Assembly: GCA_030373145.1 (NCBI GenBank)
Contig: JAUCZK010000003.1
Location: 90,240 to 154,239, forward strand
DNA: 64,000 nt
Direction: 5' to 3'
DNA from: Cyanobium sp. CZS48M
GTDB lineage: Bacteria > Cyanobacteriota > Cyanobacteriia > PCC-6307 > Cyanobiaceae
In this document: positions 20,807-30,817 of the stretch, in pieces
Layout of the letters: every line of letters begins with the position of its first letter
How positions within the stretch are numbered: position 1 is the stretch's first letter
Made by a program: the position numbers and the translations under genes
Notes under the pieces: model-generated
The model's input: only the letters and a program-made list of their open reading frames with translations
What the model was told of the DNA's origin: nothing
Database searches by the model: none

Positions 20807-22125
20807 GGGCCCTCAATCGTCTGGCCGCCTGGATCTCGGATCTGCGCCTGGCCATCGGCCTGCTGCTGGTGATCGCCCTGGCCAGTGGCCTGGGCACGAT
20901 CATTCCCCAGCAGGAGAGCGCCGAGGTGTACCACCAGGCCTACGACGCCAGGCCCTGGCTGGGCCTGCTGGATGGCGACTGGATCCTGAAGCTGGAGCTG
21001 GACCACGTCTATGCCAGCAGCTGGTTTTTGGCGCTGCTGGCCTGGCTGGGGCTCTCGCTGGTGCTCTGCAGCTGGCGGCGCCAGTGGCCCGCCCTGCAGG
21101 CGGCCCTGCGCTGGATCGACTACCGCTCGCCGCGCCAGCTGAGCAAGTTGAGCCTGGCCGAATCGCTGGCCACATCGCAGCCCAGGGCCGACCTCGACGC
21201 CCTCGCCCAGCTGCTGGCGGGCCAGCGCTGGCAGCTCAAGACCCAGGGGGATCGGCTGGCGGCCCGGCGCGGGATTCCAGGCCGGGTGGGGCCCCTGCTG
21301 GTCCATGCCGGCCTGGTGGTGCTGATGGTGGGGGCCTCCTGGGGCGCCCTGGCCGGGCAGCGGCTGGAGCGCTTCCTGGCACCCGGCCACGACCTGCAGC
21401 TGCTGAACCAGCGCGGCGAGAACCAGATGACCCTGGCGATTGATGCCTTTCGGATCGAGCGTGATCCCGCCGGGCGGCCCGAGCAGTTCCGCTCCCAGTT
21501 GCGCCTGCTCGATCCCGACGGGGAGCCGCTGCAGCGCAGCGAGATCAGCGTCAACCATCCCCTGCGCTTCCGCGGGATGACTGTGTATCAGGCCGACTGG
21601 TCGCTGGCGGCGATCACCGTGCAGCTGGGGCGCAGCCCCCTGCTGCAGCTGCCGTTGCGCAGCCTGCCTGAGCTGGGGGAGCAGGTGTGGGGCCTGGCCC
21701 TGCCCACCCAGCCGGACGGATCAGAACCGGTGCTGCTGGCCCTCAGCAGTGAGCTGGGACCGATCGAGGTGTATTCGGCCCAGGCCCAGCTGATCGGCCA
21801 GATCACCCCCGGCGGCGACGCCCTGGAAATCGCCGGCCTGCCCCTGAAGGTGGTGGAGGTGATGCCCGCCAGTGGCCTGCTGCTGAAGCGGGATCCTGGG
21901 GTGCCGCTGGTGTATGCCGGCTTCGCCATTGCCCTGCTGGGGGGCGGCCTGAGCATGATCGCCACCCGCCAGCTCTGGGCCATCGCCGACGACGATCAGG
22001 GCCAGCTGCACGTGGGCGGACTCTGCAACCGCAATCTCACAGCACTGGCGAGGGAACTGCCGCTGCTGCTGGAGCAACTGAGGGCGGGCTCGGAGCTCAG
22101 CAAGCCTGCCGCTGGCCATGGCTGA
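20803..22125 (+). CDS. ccs1: cytochrome c biogenesis protein Ccs1/ResB
   Basis: Part of the System II heme ligation machinery with CcsA. It has 440 aa with three N-terminal hydrophobic helices ([63 protein letters not shown]), a large luminal domain and a C-terminal helix ([17 protein letters not shown]). ATG 20803 overlaps the ccdA stop, giving a ccdA-ccs1 operon. ccsA is not in the window. The final 29 bases overlap queF on the other strand. Confidence 0.93.
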   Translation: MRALNRLAAWISDLRLAIGLLLVIALASGLGTIIPQQESAEVYHQAYDARPWLGLLDGDWILKLELDHVYASSWFLALLAWLGLSLVLCSWRRQWPALQAALRWIDYRSPRQLSKLSLAESLATSQPRADLDALAQLLAGQRWQLKTQGDRLAARRGIPGRVGPLLVHAGLVVLMVGASWGALAGQRLERFLAPGHDLQLLNQRGENQMTLAIDAFRIERDPAGRPEQFRSQLRLLDPDGEPLQRSEISVNHPLRFRGMTVYQADWSLAAITVQLGRSPLLQLPLRSLPELGEQVWGLALPTQPDGSEPVLLALSSELGPIEVYSAQAQLIGQITPGGDALEIAGLPLKVVEVMPASGLLLKRDPGVPLVYAGFAIALLGGGLSMIATRQLWAIADDDQGQLHVGGLCNRNLTALARELPLLLEQLRAGSELSKPAAGHG

Positions 22126-22558
22126 CCCGGATCACCGTGTGCACATTGCCGCGGGGGTTGAAGTCGGCCTCCAGCTGCATCCACACCGGTGCGGCCACGG
22201 CCACCAGATCATCCAGGATGCGATTGGCCACCTCCTCATGGGAGATGCTGCGGTCGCGCCAGCTGTTCACGTAGAGCTTGAGGGCCTTGAGTTCCAGCAC
22301 GCTGGGACCGGGCTGATAGATCAGGCGCAGCACCGCGAAGTCGGGATAGCCGGAGAAGGGGCACTTGCAGGTGAACTCCGGCAGCTCGATCGACACCTCA
22401 TAGGCGCGTCCGCAGCGGGGGTTCTCAAAGCAGATCAGCGGCGCCTCCTCGCTGATGATCCTCTCGCTGTAACGCGGGCTGACGGTGCCCCCCGGGGACT
22501 CAGTGGCTGCAGCGGGTGAGGAGGAGGCAGTGGTGCTGCTGCTGAAAGGGGATGGCAT
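22097..22558 (-). CDS. queF: NADPH-dependent 7-cyano-7-deazaguanine reductase QueF
   Basis: Reduces preQ0 to preQ1 in queuosine tRNA modification. It has 153 aa of the short (unimodular) type. The nucleophile Cys66 and the acid Asp73 lie in [14 protein letters not shown] with the family's seven-residue spacing. [16 protein letters not shown] and [12 protein letters not shown] follow. The N-terminal ~25 residues are Ser/Ala-rich and probably disordered. It is convergent with ccs1, overlapping it by 29 bases. Confidence 0.95.
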   Translation of the reverse strand: MPSPFSSSTTASSSPAAATESPGGTVSPRYSERIISEEAPLICFENPRCGRAYEVSIELPEFTCKCPFSGYPDFAVLRLIYQPGPSVLELKALKLYVNSWRDRSISHEEVANRILDDLVAVAAPVWMQLEADFNPRGNVHTVIRVSHGQRQAC

Positions 22559-22660
22559 CAGTGATCGTAGGAACGGCCAATCAGTGAAGATTACTGAAGC
22601 AGGCCTGGCTTTGTTCGCCTTGAACAGCCAAGTTCGCTAGAAATGATCCGAAGGACAAAA

Positions 22661-22730
22661 CGTTGGACACGTATCGGAGAGCCCCTTAGCCCTCCTGTCG
22701 GAAGTAGCCCCCCGCAAGGCGAAGCAACGC
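22661..22730 (+). ncRNA. glutamine riboswitch (glnA / Downstream-peptide class)
   Basis: Matches by eye the known glutamine-binding RNA. The P1 stem is CGTTG (22661-22665) with CAACG (22725-22729). The P2 stem is GACA with TGTC (22666-22669, 22696-22699), extended by GGAG with CTCC (22676-22679, 22692-22695). The core is CGGAAGTAG (GGAAGTAG at 22700-22707). A short P3 pairs GCC with GGC (22707-22709, 22718-22720), followed by GAAG and the closing AACGC. P1 and P3 base changes relative to the remembered consensus keep their pairing. It lies 65 bases upstream of a small YRG-repeat gene, the usual context of the Downstream-peptide variant. Confidence 0.8.
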
Positions 22731-22795
22731 TCCTTCCCACGAAGCGGCACAGACCCCACGGGGCCGGTGATCTCCATCCCTTCGAGGCTCCAGTC

Positions 22796-23020
22796 ATGAC
22801 CACAGACCAACTTGTCTACCGGGGTGTCCCCTACAGCAGCCATCAGCACCAGCCGCTCGCCAGCGTTGAAGCGGTGGAGCATGTGTACCGCGGCGTTCAC
22901 TACAGCGAGCCGCTGAGGCATGAACCCCTGCCGGTGGATGAAAGCCTCGAGCTTCACTACCGCGGGCACGTCTATCACCACCGCCAGCAGCAGGCCCAGC
23001 TTGACCTGCAGGCGGGCTGA
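22796..23020 (+). CDS. small YRG-repeat protein (DUF4278-like), riboswitch-controlled
   Basis: A 74-aa protein starting MTTDQLVYRGVPYSSHQH. The YRG motif occurs three times (residues 8-10, 31-33, 55-57), each followed by V/H-x-Y, with a spacing of 23-24 residues, so the protein is essentially three copies of one short unit. It is rich in His, Gln and Tyr. ATG 22796 has GAGG eight bases upstream. The frame is open to 22643, but that region is the riboswitch. DUF4278-type YRG peptides are common in cyanobacteria and of unknown role. The glutamine riboswitch places it in nitrogen responses. Confidence 0.8.
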   Translation: MTTDQLVYRGVPYSSHQHQPLASVEAVEHVYRGVHYSEPLRHEPLPVDESLELHYRGHVYHHRQQQAQLDLQAG

Positions 23021-23035
23021 AGCGCGCCAGCCTGA

Positions 23036-23710
<675 letters not shown>

Positions 23711-23730
23711 TCGTTTCGCTCCAGCTCAGC

Positions 23731-23763
23731 AGCCGGGGATCCCATGGGTCTCCGGCTTTTCTG
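23731..23763 (+). terminator. rho-independent terminator of glnB
   Basis: AGCCGG and CCGGCT pair, extended inward by GGAxxCC-type pairs around CATG, and are followed by TTTTCTGT. The site is placed between convergent glnB and tlyA. Confidence 0.8.
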
Positions 23764-23766
23764 TGT

Positions 23767-24588
23767 TCAGTCCTCAGACAGGGTGCGGCTCACCAGCGCG
23801 CGGATCGACTCGGGCGTCACGGGCGCATCAGCCGGTGCGGGCTCCGAGCGCAGCCAGAGCAGGTATTCGTGGTTGCCGGCGGGGCCGGTGAGCGGTGAGG
23901 CGATCAGGCCCCAGGGCCAGAGGCCAAGCGTCGCGGCGGCGGCGCTCACCGCCGTGATCGCATCGGCATGGGCGACTGGGTCGCGCACCACACCACCTTT
24001 GCCCACCCGCTCGCGGCCCACCTCGAACTGGGGTTTCACCAGCAGCACGGCCTCGGCGGCGGCGGGCTGCAGCAGGGCCCGCAGGGCCGGCAGCACCAGG
24101 GCCAGGGAGATGAAGGAGACATCGGCCACGGCCAGATCGGGCCAGGGGTCAGTGGGGCCGTAGAGATCTTCTGGACTGAGGCGGCGCAGGTTCGTGCGCT
24201 CGCGCAGCACCACCCGCGGGTCGGTGCGCAGGCTCCAGGCGGTCTGGCCGTAGCCCACATCGATGCCGTACACCCGCTCGGCGCCGTGCTGGAGCAGACA
24301 GTCGCTGAAGCCGCCGGTGGAGATGCCGCCATCGAGGCAGACGCGCCCCGCCACCTGCAGCGGAAAGCTCTCCAGGGCCGCCACCAGCTTCTCGCCGCCG
24401 CGGGAGACGAAGCGGGGCGGATGGCTCACCTCGGGCCTGAGCTCTGGGGGCACTTCATGGCCGGGCTTGTCCAGCACCCGGTCGCCGCTGCGCACCCGCC
24501 CGGCACGGATCAACTGCTGCGCCTGCTGACGGCTGGCGGCCAGGCCCAGCGCCACCAGATGCTGATCGAGCCGCTGCTTGCCTGCCAT
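23767..24588 (-). CDS. tlyA: TlyA family rRNA 2'-O-methyltransferase
   Basis: 273 aa. An N-terminal S4 RNA-binding domain (RLDQHLVALGLAASRQQAQQ, about residues 5-65) is followed by PRFVSRGGEKL and an FtsJ-type Rossmann domain with the SAM motif CLDGGISTGGFSDCLL (Gly where many homologs have Val or Ala). VADVSFISLALVLPAL and LLVKPQFEVGRERVGKGG match the rest of the family. The enzyme methylates rRNA riboses in actinobacteria; the exact nucleotide in cyanobacteria is inferred. It diverges from purB with a 56-base gap. Confidence 0.9.
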   Translation of the reverse strand: MAGKQRLDQHLVALGLAASRQQAQQLIRAGRVRSGDRVLDKPGHEVPPELRPEVSHPPRFVSRGGEKLVAALESFPLQVAGRVCLDGGISTGGFSDCLLQHGAERVYGIDVGYGQTAWSLRTDPRVVLRERTNLRRLSPEDLYGPTDPWPDLAVADVSFISLALVLPALRALLQPAAAEAVLLVKPQFEVGRERVGKGGVVRDPVAHADAITAVSAAAATLGLWPWGLIASPLTGPAGNHEYLLWLRSEPAPADAPVTPESIRALVSRTLSED

Positions 24589-24644
24589 CGGGATCCCGTG
24601 GGGGTCGACCCATAGATTGACCAGGAAGTTGCCACGCGCTGGCC

Positions 24645-25940
24645 TTGATCGAGCGTTACACCCTGCCCGAAATGGGCAACCTCTGGAGCGAAGAGGCCAA
24701 GTTCCAGAGCTGGCTGGATGTGGAGATCGCCGCCACCGACGCCAACTGCCAGCTGGGCCGTGTGCCCCAGGAGGCCATGGCCGCGATCCGCGAGCGGGCC
24801 CGCTTCGAAGTGCCGCGCATCCTGGAGATCGAGGCGGAGGTGCGCCACGACGTGATCGCCTTCCTCACCAACGTCAATGAGCACGTGGGCGATGCCGGCC
24901 GCTACATCCACGTGGGCATGACCAGCTCGGATGTGCTCGACACGGGCCTGGCCCTGCAGCTCAAGGCGTCGGTGGCGGCGCTGCGGCTGGAACTCGATCA
25001 ACTGGCCACCGCCCTGCGGACCCTGGCCAGGGAGCACAAGGACACGGTGATGATCGGCCGCTCCCATGCGATCCATGGCGAGCCGATCACCTTCGGCTTC
25101 AAGGTGGCGGGCTGGCTGGCGGAAACGGAGCGCAACCGGGAGCGGCTGCAGCGGCTGGCCCAGGTGGTGGCGGTGGGTCAGGTGAGCGGGGCCATGGGCA
25201 CCTACGCCAACACCGACCCCGAGGTGGAGGCCCTCACCTGCGCCAGCCTGGGGCTGGAGCCCGACACCGCCAGCACCCAGGTGATCGGCCGTGACCGCCA
25301 CGCCGAATACATCCTGACCCTGGCACTGGTGGGCACCTCGCTGGAGCGGTTCACGACGGAGATCCGCAACCTGCAGCGCACCGATGTGCTGGAAGTGGAG
25401 GAGAACTTCGCCAAGGGGCAGAAGGGCAGCTCGGCGATGCCCCACAAGCGCAATCCGATCCGCAGCGAGCGGATCAGCGGTCTGGCGCGGGTGTTGCGCA
25501 GCTACACGATCGCGGCCCTGGAGAACGTGGCCCTCTGGCACGAGCGCGACATCAGCCACAGCTCGGTGGAGCGGATGATGCTGCCCGATTGCTCCTGCAC
25601 GCTGCACTTCATGCTGCGGGAAACCACCGAGGTGGTGAAGGGTCTGGGGGTCTACCCGGAGAACATGGCCCGCAACCTGAATGTGTACGGCGGCGTGGTG
25701 TTCAGCCAGCGGGTGCTGCTGGCCCTGGTGGAGAGCGGCCTCAGCCGCGAAGACGCCTACCGGATCGTGCAGCGCCACGCCCACGACGCCTGGAACCGCG
25801 AGGGGGGCGACTTCCGCGCCAACCTGGCCGCCGACCCCGAGCTGAGCGCACGGCTGAACAGCGCTCAGCTTGACGCCTGTTTTTCCAGCGACCTGCACCG
25901 CGCCCAGCTGGATGTGATCTGGGAGCGGCTGGGGATCTGA
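24645..25940 (+). CDS. purB: adenylosuccinate lyase
   Basis: Catalyses two steps of purine synthesis (SAICAR to AICAR, adenylosuccinate to AMP). The 431-aa protein starts IERYTLPEMGNLWSEEAKFQ, which is the family's N-terminus, so the TTG at 24645 must be used as start; an AGGA lies about nine bases before it. The signature loop GSSAMPHKRNP and the MTSSDVLDTGLALQ motif are intact. The neighbours are a divergent tlyA and a convergent helicase gene. Confidence 0.96.
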   Translation: MIERYTLPEMGNLWSEEAKFQSWLDVEIAATDANCQLGRVPQEAMAAIRERARFEVPRILEIEAEVRHDVIAFLTNVNEHVGDAGRYIHVGMTSSDVLDTGLALQLKASVAALRLELDQLATALRTLAREHKDTVMIGRSHAIHGEPITFGFKVAGWLAETERNRERLQRLAQVVAVGQVSGAMGTYANTDPEVEALTCASLGLEPDTASTQVIGRDRHAEYILTLALVGTSLERFTTEIRNLQRTDVLEVEENFAKGQKGSSAMPHKRNPIRSERISGLARVLRSYTIAALENVALWHERDISHSSVERMMLPDCSCTLHFMLRETTEVVKGLGVYPENMARNLNVYGGVVFSQRVLLALVESGLSREDAYRIVQRHAHDAWNREGGDFRANLAADPELSARLNSAQLDACFSSDLHRAQLDVIWERLGI

Positions 25941-25982
25941 GCCTGCTGGATTTGCAATCCCGCTCCGCTTAAGGCTCCGCGC

Positions 25983-28859
25983 TCAGGCCGTTTGGGGTGC
26001 TGCTGCCGGGCGCTCCATGGCCGGGGTGGCAGGAGCGGACGGTGAGACGGGAGCGGCTTCGGCGCGCAGATCAACGAATTCCGACACCGGAAAACGGTTG
26101 ATCGCCTGCAGCGCCTTGCGAGCGGTGGTGCGCAGCTGCTCGCTGATCGCTTCGGCATAGGGCACCTGGGCGAGCAGATCGACGGTGCGGCGCAGGATGC
26201 GCACGATGTCGCCTTCATCGAGGGAGGTGTTGGCGATCACGTCGTTCCAGCTGCTGCCACGGGCCCAGGCATGCACCAGCCCCATCAGCTCGGGCTCCCA
26301 CCAGGCGGGCACCACCACATGGGCCCGCTCCTGATGGCGCAGCAGCTCCCGGCGCAGACCGCTCACATCGTGCAGGGCCTCCTCCGAGCGCGGTGGCGGC
26401 GGGAAACCGCTCCAGAGGTCGGGGCGGTTCACCTCGGTGCTGATCGCCTCGAACACCGCCGCCAGCTCCGCCGGGTTGAGCTCATCGAGGTGGCCGCTCA
26501 TCAGGGCCAGGCCCAGCCAGAGCTCGTTGTCGCCGCGCAGGGCGGCCACGGTGCGGCCCACTTCGGTGGGCTCCAGGCCATCGGGCCCGGCCAGGGCACC
26601 GAAGGCGCGCAGGATCTCGATCAGGGCCAGGAAGGTGTCCCAGTGGCGGTTGGCGCGGTGGTGGAGCAGGCGCTGGCGCTCCTCGATCTCCTCGCCCAGC
26701 TCCTCCATCCGCCGCCGTTGCTTCTTGAGCTGGCGCCGGTCGCCCCAGCGGTGGGCGGGATGCTGCTCCAGCTCCTCCTCCAGCTGCTGCACCAGCTCCG
26801 CCTGGCTGAGCACCTCCCCGGCCAGGTCGTACTGGGGGGTGTGCATGTCGTGGCGGCGGGCCATGGAGGCCACCGCCAGGGCCAGGCCACCGCTGGCGTT
26901 GTCGCCGTGGCGAATCTCGCCGGCGTGCCCCAGTCGTGGGGCCGCGATCGAGTCCACCTGCAGGCAGCTCAACTCGGCATGGAGGCTCACCACCCCATGG
27001 CAGGGCACCAGGATCCAGACGTTCTCATCGGTGAGGCAGAGCAGCAGCGGAAACTGGCCGGAGCCCTGCTGTTTGGCCACAATCACCGCCGGTGTCACCC
27101 GGGCCCGCAGCGGCGGCGCCTTGAGGCTCACCAGGGTGCCCTCACTGGCAAACTGCAGCGCCAGGGTGAGTTCGTGGGCCAGGGTTTCCTCGGCCTGCTG
27201 CTGCAGGATGCGCTGGATGCGCCGCTCCTCCCGCAGCCGCTCCCGCTGCTTCTCGTAGGTCTCGAAGTCCTCCCAGGGGATGTCGGCGGTGGGGCCCGCC
27301 AGCTGGGCCAGCTGGGCGCGCAGGGAGGCGATGTTGGATTCATCCTCCACCAGATCCAGGGTGGCCAGGTAACGGCCGAAGCTGCGCTCCACCAGCTGCT
27401 GGGCCTTGGCCAGGTCGTAGCGCTGCAGCAGGTTCAGCACCATGCCGTAACTGGGGGTGAACTGGCTCACCAGCGGATCGGCGGGGCTGGTGGCCAGCTG
27501 TCCCGCCTCGCGCACCCCCTCGAAGCGGCTCTGCACCGTCACCACATAGCCCTGGACATCGAGTCCGCGCCGCCCGGCCCGGCCCGCCATCTGCAGGAAC
27601 TCGCTGCCCATCAGCGGCCGGTGGCCCCGCTCGGTGCGCTTGGAGAGGGCGGAGATCACCGTGGTGCGCGCCGGCATGTTGATTCCCGCCGCCAGGGTTT
27701 CGGTGGCGAACACCACCTTGATCAGCCCCTGCTGAAACAGCTCCTCGATCAGTTCCTTCCAGGCCGGCAGCACCCCGGCGTGGTGGGCGGCGATGCCGCG
27801 GGTGAGGGCCTCGGCGTGGCCGCCCTCACGCACCGCCTCGGGGGTGGCGGCCACGAAAGCATCGAGCCGGGCCACGATTCGGGCCTGCTCCTGCTCATTC
27901 ACCAGACAGACGCGGCCCAGGTCGCGCACCGCCTTGTCGCAGGCGCGGCGGCTGAAGATGAAATAGATGGCGGGCAGCATGTCGCGCTCGGCCATCTGGG
28001 CCACCACGAAGGGCAGCGGCGCCGCCTCCGGCTGGGGCGGCTTCGGGCTCCTGCCCTTGCGCCGCTCCCCCTTGGGCGCCCGCCACACCTTGCAATTGGG
28101 GTGCAGGCCGGTGCCCTCGTCGTTGAGCAGGGGATGGAGCCCCTTGGCGCTGCAGAAGCTGAAGGCCAGCGGCACCGGCCGGTGGTCGCTCACCACCAGG
28201 GTGGTGGGCCCATGCACCCGCTCGATCCAGTCGGTGAGCTGACCGGCATTGGCCACCGTGGCCGAAAGGGCCACCAGCTGCACCGGCGGCGGGCAGTGAA
28301 TGATCGATTCCTCCCAGACCGTGCCGCGCTGGGAATCGTTCATGTAGTGGCACTCATCGAGCACCACCGCCTCCACATCGGCGAGGGGATCGTCACCCCG
28401 ATCCACCTCCGCGTAGAGCATGTTGCGGAAGATCTCGGTGGTCATCACCACGATCGGCGCCTCGCGGTTCACGCTCAGATCACCGGTCATCAGCCCCACC
28501 CGTTCAGCCCCGAACTGCTCACGGAAATCGCGCAGTTTCTGGTTGGAGAGCGCCTTGAGCGGCGTGGTGTAAAACACCTTCTGCCCATGGGCCAGGGCCC
28601 GGTGGATGGCGTACTCGCCCACCAGCGTTTTGCCCGAGCCGGTGGGGGCGCTCACCACCACCGAATGGCCCTGGTTGAGGGCATCGATCGCCTCCAGCTG
28701 GAAGGGATCGAGGGGGAAGGGGAACAGCTGATCGAGGGGCGGCACCTCAGTTGGATCCCCGGCCAGATCCTTCACCGCCTCTGGAGTACTGATCTCGGCC
28801 GAACGTTCTGGGGCCGCCGCCGGATCAGGTGGAGCGTCGGAACCGGCGGTTTGCATCAC
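25983..28859 (-). CDS. Ski2/Mtr4-like DEAD/DEAH-box RNA helicase
   Basis: 958 aa. The helicase core carries the Walker A SAPTGSGKTLVGEYAI (Lys77), the unusual DECHYM Walker B box, SATVAN motif III, and motif VI QMAGRAGRRGLD in the second RecA domain. The C-terminal part holds a DSHCT-like helical domain (about residues 780-930). The DECH box and C-terminal domain place it with the Ski2 group that threads RNA to exoribonucleases in eukaryotes. Cyanobacterial members are common but little studied. The first ~40 residues are acidic and Pro-rich. It diverges from bioF with a 66-base gap. Confidence 0.9.
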   Translation of the reverse strand: MMQTAGSDAPPDPAAAPERSAEISTPEAVKDLAGDPTEVPPLDQLFPFPLDPFQLEAIDALNQGHSVVVSAPTGSGKTLVGEYAIHRALAHGQKVFYTTPLKALSNQKLRDFREQFGAERVGLMTGDLSVNREAPIVVMTTEIFRNMLYAEVDRGDDPLADVEAVVLDECHYMNDSQRGTVWEESIIHCPPPVQLVALSATVANAGQLTDWIERVHGPTTLVVSDHRPVPLAFSFCSAKGLHPLLNDEGTGLHPNCKVWRAPKGERRKGRSPKPPQPEAAPLPFVVAQMAERDMLPAIYFIFSRRACDKAVRDLGRVCLVNEQEQARIVARLDAFVAATPEAVREGGHAEALTRGIAAHHAGVLPAWKELIEELFQQGLIKVVFATETLAAGINMPARTTVISALSKRTERGHRPLMGSEFLQMAGRAGRRGLDVQGYVVTVQSRFEGVREAGQLATSPADPLVSQFTPSYGMVLNLLQRYDLAKAQQLVERSFGRYLATLDLVEDESNIASLRAQLAQLAGPTADIPWEDFETYEKQRERLREERRIQRILQQQAEETLAHELTLALQFASEGTLVSLKAPPLRARVTPAVIVAKQQGSGQFPLLLCLTDENVWILVPCHGVVSLHAELSCLQVDSIAAPRLGHAGEIRHGDNASGGLALAVASMARRHDMHTPQYDLAGEVLSQAELVQQLEEELEQHPAHRWGDRRQLKKQRRRMEELGEEIEERQRLLHHRANRHWDTFLALIEILRAFGALAGPDGLEPTEVGRTVAALRGDNELWLGLALMSGHLDELNPAELAAVFEAISTEVNRPDLWSGFPPPPRSEEALHDVSGLRRELLRHQERAHVVVPAWWEPELMGLVHAWARGSSWNDVIANTSLDEGDIVRILRRTVDLLAQVPYAEAISEQLRTTARKALQAINRFPVSEFVDLRAEAAPVSPSAPATPAMERPAAAPQTA

Positions 28860-28925
28860 CCAATCTTATGGGCTGCCCAGCAAGCAAAGTGGAGTGAGTG
28901 CAACTGCCCTGGCGGCGCCTTCCGC

Positions 28926-30122
28926 GTGGCCCGTGATCCGCTCGATTCAATTCAGCAGGCCCTCGGCCGGGTGCCAGAGCAGCGGCAGCGGCGGCTGCGC
29001 ATGTTCCGCCCCGGCCCAGGCGCCACCCTGCTGCCAGGCGATGGCGAGACCGGCCCAGCCCAGGGGCCCCTGCTTGATCTGGCCAGTAACGACTACCTCG
29101 GGCTCAGCGCCCACCCCAACCTCAAGGCGGCGGCCATGGCCGCGATCCAGAGCGAGGGGGTGGGCTCGGGCGGATCAAGGCTGGTGAGCGGCACGCGGCC
29201 CTGCCACATCAGCCTCGAGGCGGCCCTCGCCCAGTGGCTGGGGCGCCAGCGGGTGCTGCTCTTCCCCAGCGGCTTTCAGGCCAACCTGGCGGGGGTGCTG
29301 GCCCTGGCCGATCGCCACAGTGAGGTGATCGCCGACCGGCTGATCCACCACTCCCTGCTGGTGGGGATCCAGGCCAGCGGCGCCCGCCTGCGCCGCTTTC
29401 GCCACAACGACCTCTCAGACCTGCGGCGCCTGCTGCAGCGCGGCGCCCGGGGCGAGCCGCAGCGGCGGCGGCTGGTGGTGAGCGAGAGCTTGTTCAGCAT
29501 GGAAGGCACCAGCCCAGATTTGCCCGGCATTGCCGCCGCCTGCCAGGAGTTCGGCGCCCTGCTGCTGCTGGATGAAGCCCATGGCCTCGGCCTGCTCGGC
29601 CCCGGCGGCCGCGGCCTGGCCTGGGGTGTGGCGGGGGTGAGCCTGGTGAGCGGCACCTTCGGCAAGGCCTTCGGCGCCGGTGGGGCCTTCCTCGCCGCCG
29701 ATGACCCCTTGGGCGAGTGGCTGCTGCAGAGCTCCGGCGCCTTTCGCTACACCACCGCCCTGGCCCCGCCGCTGGCGGCCGCGGCCGCAGCGGCCCTGGA
29801 GCTGCTCCAGGCCGATCCAGGCCAGGGCGCCGCCCTGCTGCGGCGGGCCCGGCGCTGGCGGGAGGCCCTCGCCGCCGCCGGCTGGCGGCGGCCCCCTGGC
29901 GAGGGTCCGGTGTTGCCGCTGCACGTGGGTGAGGACGCCCTCGCCCTCGACCTGCAGCGCCACCTGGAGCAGGCCGGCCTGCTGGCAGTGGCCATCCGCC
30001 CGCCCACGGTGCCGCCGGGCACGGCGCGGCTGCGGCTGGTGCTGCGCCGCGACCTGCCCCACGGCAGCCTTGAGCGCCTGCTCCAGGCCCTGGCCAGCTG
30101 GCCCCACGCCCCCATCCCATGA
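28926..30122 (+). CDS. bioF: 8-amino-7-oxononanoate synthase
   Basis: PLP enzyme joining pimeloyl-ACP and alanine, the first ring-assembly step of biotin. The 398-aa product from GTG 28926 (RDPLDSIQQALGRVPEQRQR) has LASNDYLGLSAHP, GSGGSRLVSGT, LLLDEAHGLGLLG and the PLP lysine near residue 247 in GTFGKAFGAGGAF. The very long open frame upstream (to 26271) runs antisense to the helicase gene and is a shadow, so GTG 28926 is the only sensible start in the intergenic gap. It heads the biotin operon and overlaps bioK by 4 bases. Confidence 0.94.
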   Translation: MARDPLDSIQQALGRVPEQRQRRLRMFRPGPGATLLPGDGETGPAQGPLLDLASNDYLGLSAHPNLKAAAMAAIQSEGVGSGGSRLVSGTRPCHISLEAALAQWLGRQRVLLFPSGFQANLAGVLALADRHSEVIADRLIHHSLLVGIQASGARLRRFRHNDLSDLRRLLQRGARGEPQRRRLVVSESLFSMEGTSPDLPGIAAACQEFGALLLLDEAHGLGLLGPGGRGLAWGVAGVSLVSGTFGKAFGAGGAFLAADDPLGEWLLQSSGAFRYTTALAPPLAAAAAAALELLQADPGQGAALLRRARRWREALAAAGWRRPPGEGPVLPLHVGEDALALDLQRHLEQAGLLAVAIRPPTVPPGTARLRLVLRRDLPHGSLERLLQALASWPHAPIP

Positions 30123-30817
30123 ACCGTGCTGCGCTGCAACTGATCGCCATGCACGGCTGGGCCGGCGACAGTCGGGCCTGGGGTCCCTGGCAGGAGGCGG
30201 CGGGCCGCCGGGGCTGGGGCTGGCAAAGCGGCGAGCGCGGCTACGGCCAGCTGGCCCCCAGCAGCCCCCAGTGGCCGCAGCACAGCGGCCCCCGGGCCGT
30301 GATCGTGCATTCACTTGGGCTGCACCTGCTGCCGGAGACGGTGCTGGCGGGGGCCGAGGCGGTGGTGCTGCTGGCCAGCTTCGGGCGCTTCGTGCCCGCT
30401 GGGCCCGGTGGCCGGCGCTGGCGGCAGGCCCTGCGCGGCATGGGCCAGCGCCTGGAGGCCGGCGACACCGCCGCCATGCTCAACGACTTCCTGCGCGAAG
30501 CCGCGGCTCCCGCCGCGGTGGAGCGGCTGCCGGCGGGGCCCGCCTCGGCCTCCATGCCGGCCGAAGGGATTGAGCGCTTGCGCCAGGATCTGCGGCGGCT
30601 GGAGCAATGCAGCGCCGTGCCCGCCGCCTACCCCACCGGCGCCCGCAGCCTGATCGTGGAGGCCGGAGCTGATCGCATCGTGGCCGCCGAGAGCCGATCG
30701 GCCCTGGCCCAGGCCCTGCCGGCCGCCGAGCGCTGGCCCCTGGCCGGAGCCGGCCACAGCCTGCTGGAGTGCGACCTGATTGAGCCGATGCTGGACTGGC
30801 TGGAGGCCGGGCTCTGA
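30119..30817 (+). CDS. bioK: BioK-type pimeloyl-ACP methyl ester esterase
   Basis: An alpha/beta hydrolase of 232 aa lying between bioF and bioC, where cyanobacteria of the Synechococcus/Prochlorococcus group place bioK, which replaces E. coli bioH and closes the modified fatty-acid route to pimelate. It has the early MHGWAGDSRAWGPW (oxyanion region), a nucleophile Ser in IVHSLGLHLLP (HSxG elbow), an acidic residue in EAGADRIVA and the catalytic His in GAGHSLLEC. ATG 30119 overlaps the bioF stop (ATGA), and its stop overlaps the bioC ATG. Confidence 0.88.
   Translation: MNRAALQLIAMHGWAGDSRAWGPWQEAAGRRGWGWQSGERGYGQLAPSSPQWPQHSGPRAVIVHSLGLHLLPETVLAGAEAVVLLASFGRFVPAGPGGRRWRQALRGMGQRLEAGDTAAMLNDFLREAAAPAAVERLPAGPASASMPAEGIERLRQDLRRLEQCSAVPAAYPTGARSLIVEAGADRIVAAESRSALAQALPAAERWPLAGAGHSLLECDLIEPMLDWLEAGL

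Noticed and set aside
22643..22795. N-terminal extension of the YRG protein
   Set aside because: This stretch folds as the glutamine riboswitch; the ATG at 22796 has its own ribosome-binding site.
26271..28925. Long open frame upstream of bioF in the same frame
   Set aside because: It is antisense to the Ski2-like helicase; bioF homologs start near 28926.
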